In this document: one piece after another, positions 61,958 to 64,000 of the stretch
How positions within the stretch are numbered: the stretch's first letter is position 1
Layout: each line of letters begins with the position of its first letter
Assembly: GCF_003254395.2 (NCBI RefSeq)
Contig: NC_037638.1
Location: 16,043,086-16,107,085, forward strand
From: Apis mellifera
Lineage: Eukaryota; Arthropoda; Insecta; Hymenoptera; Apidae
DNA length: 64,000 bases
Direction: 5' to 3'
Program-made: the position numbers and the translations under genes
The notes under the pieces: model-generated
What the model saw: only the letters and a program-made list of their open reading frames with translations
Databases searched by the model: none
Told to the model about the DNA's origin: nothing

Positions 61958-64000
61958 AAGCACGAGGGTGACGAAAGAGGGAACACAGAGAGTGTAGGCA
62001 CAGGGGTGGGCACACGTTCAGATTGCTCGAGACCGGCTCGAATACCGGCTGTGAATACAAAGACACCAGTTGCGTCGATCTTAGCCCTCAGTCTCCGTCT
62101 AGTGCCTCTTTAACGGAGCTATTACGTCGATATATCGATAACGCCGTCGTTTACCGAAGTTTCCGGGGGACGAGCACAATTTGCAGACCCGTTTCTTGTC
62201 GCGATCGTTCGCATCGATACGTGTACGGATTCGAGACACGCATAATTTTCCGCCGACGTGTCTAGACATTAATTAGAGGGTTACCGGAACGCTCTCTGTT
62301 TGGTCGAGACGAAGGAACGGTATATCAACCCTTAACGATCGTTTCCAATGCAATGCGGGTGATGATTCGAGGGTTTAAGGAATAATTGAAAGACCGTAGA
62401 ATTGGAATTTTGTTTTTTTCTTTTCTTATGGCAAAGAACGACGTTTGATGAAAGAAAGATGAAATATCAACCCCTAACAGTTATTAATGAGATTGAGATT
62501 GAAGGTTTGAGGAATTATTACAGTCTGTACAACTGGAATTTTCGTGTTTGGTGAAGAGTATCAATCCTTAACATTCGTTTTCAATGCTTAAGTTAAGGAT
62601 TTGGAGAATTATTGTAGTCTGTACAATTGGAATTTTGTTTTCTTAAAGAATGATGTTTGGTCAATCCTAATAATTTTTATTTCAATATTTTCAAGTATTT
62701 TAATATATAATCTATTTATTATGTTTGTAGCTCATAGCTATAACCAGATTTCAATGAAATTTTTAGTACAATGACATAATTGTACATAGAAATGATATAA
62801 ATTTACAAAATATATTTTTTAAGTTTTTAAAATATTAAAAATTTGGAGGTTTGGGGAATTATTGAGATTATAATTGGAATTTATTTTATAGAGAAGAAAG
62901 ATGGTTTGTTTTATAAGTTTATTTAACCTTGATAAAGTTTAATCCTCTATTCATTAGACTTTTAGTGCGCAATTTATTCTCTATATAACTTATATTAAGC
63001 TATTATGAATATTATGAATATAACTTATATTATGCTATTACGAATATTTGAAGTTTAGAAGTATTATCATTGATAATAAAACAATATTTATAAAGGTATT
63101 TTAATTATAATAATTTTAATTTATGTACAATAGTTTTAATTATTGTTATTATTGGTTACGATTCTTCTTTATTAAAATTTATAAATAAGCAGTAACCTTA
63201 TTTATAATTCAGCAAAGATTGATCGAATGTTTTATAACGTTTAAATATTCAAAGGGGTCAGCAAAATGATGCGTTTTCAATGGCAATCGATATCGTTATC
63301 CGTAAATATTCGAACGAATTATTTACACAAACATCAAAATAATTTTCATATCATTCAAGCATTGAATTATTTATAAAAAAAAAAGAAATCTCAATGAAAG
63401 ATGATACATCCGTTTATCATGACTCGAAAACACGATTTTCTGGATAAAAGAGGCAAAAAGAGGATTCGTACGGTTATCGAAACATTGTTAGAGAGAATTA
63501 TGACTGTCGCGTGGTTTTTCAATGTACTCGAAAAATTTGATTGACGGCATTGAACGTTGCCTGCTCCGTCACACGAAATTTCAACGTTTCAACACCCCAG
63601 AAAGCTCTCCCGACCTATCGACTATTTCTCCCTCTCGTTTTAACCCTTCTATTTAAATCTTGTTTCCATGAAAATCAACACCGATGTATCTGTTGAAAAT
63701 AGAGACGGAAATTTAAACGGAACATCGATATCTTGTTCTTCTTACCTCGATTAAAATAATATTTTTGTACATTTCATGCGAGAACAATTTGAAAAAAATT
63801 AAAAAACTGTTCAGTTAAAAAGTTTTAGTTTGAATTTATTTCTTTATAATGTTTTAATATCATTTATTCTGTTAATTTTTAATGTTTCATGTTTCGTGTT
63901 AGATTTGATCTTTCTTTGGCCGATTATTTGCTTATTTTTCCCTTAATTAATTCAATATGATCGATGCTCTTCTGTATTATTTCTATTTTTAGAAATTTAT

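Larger units (their letters stand above)
59360..64000. other. Upstream or first intron of tipE
   Basis: AT-rich, with a GC-richer block at about 61850-62290. It should contain tipE intron sequence if the TM1 exon lies beyond 64,000. No TM1 exon was recognised. A Tc1-like terminal repeat and a cysteine-rich exon-like frame lie at 61.8-62.0 kb. Confidence 0.45.

Overview
This 64 kb window is AT-rich invertebrate nuclear DNA. It has frequent CpG in GC-richer islands, long A/T homopolymers and dinucleotide repeats, compact introns in a housekeeping gene and multi-kilobase introns in developmental and neural genes. Protein similarity points to an insect. The base composition and gene style fit a bee such as Apis, but that species-level guess is inference only. 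No bacterial operons, CRISPR array, rRNA or convincing tRNA was seen.

Three protein-coding genes can be assembled exon by exon. (1) Dynactin subunit 6 (DCTN6) lies on the + strand at 4949-5968, with five small exons giving 190 codons and all splice phases consistent. (2) The Gbx-class homeobox gene unplugged (unpg) lies on the + strand at 18100-27874, with three coding exons giving 453 aa, an N-terminal eh1-like repressor motif and a C-terminal homeodomain. (3) The sodium-channel auxiliary subunit gene tipE lies on the - strand at 45977-59359. Four coding exons are visible, including a far-downstream terminal exon behind an 8.6 kb intron. The first exon, with TM1, was not found and probably lies beyond 64,000.

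Layout: 1-4260 is A-rich sequence that looks like the 3' UTR of a + strand gene to the left. DCTN6 follows. 6-18 kb is intergenic, with CpG-rich islands and a 165-bp tandem duplication. unpg occupies 18.1-27.9 kb. 27.9-39 kb is intergenic with GC-richer islands that may hold cis-regulatory DNA. 39.27-40.33 kb is a striking palindromic repeat element. 40.4-45.9 kb is T-rich on the + strand, possibly a long tipE 3' UTR read on the other strand. tipE follows, then about 4.6 kb of upstream or intronic sequence with a Tc1-like terminal repeat and a cysteine-rich exon-like ORF.

The most unusual structure is the roughly 1.06 kb fold-back element at 39269-40329. It has 90-bp tandem units in inverted arms around a second set of hairpin-like units. 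Together they carry thirteen copies (twelve conforming, one variant) of a nonamer matching the CTCF core and overlapping the Pho/YY1 core. Related sites lie just upstream of the DCTN6 start, upstream of unpg and inside unpg intron 2. The three genes have unrelated jobs (dynein-dynactin transport, neural/tracheal transcription control, sodium-channel modulation) and do not form a pathway.
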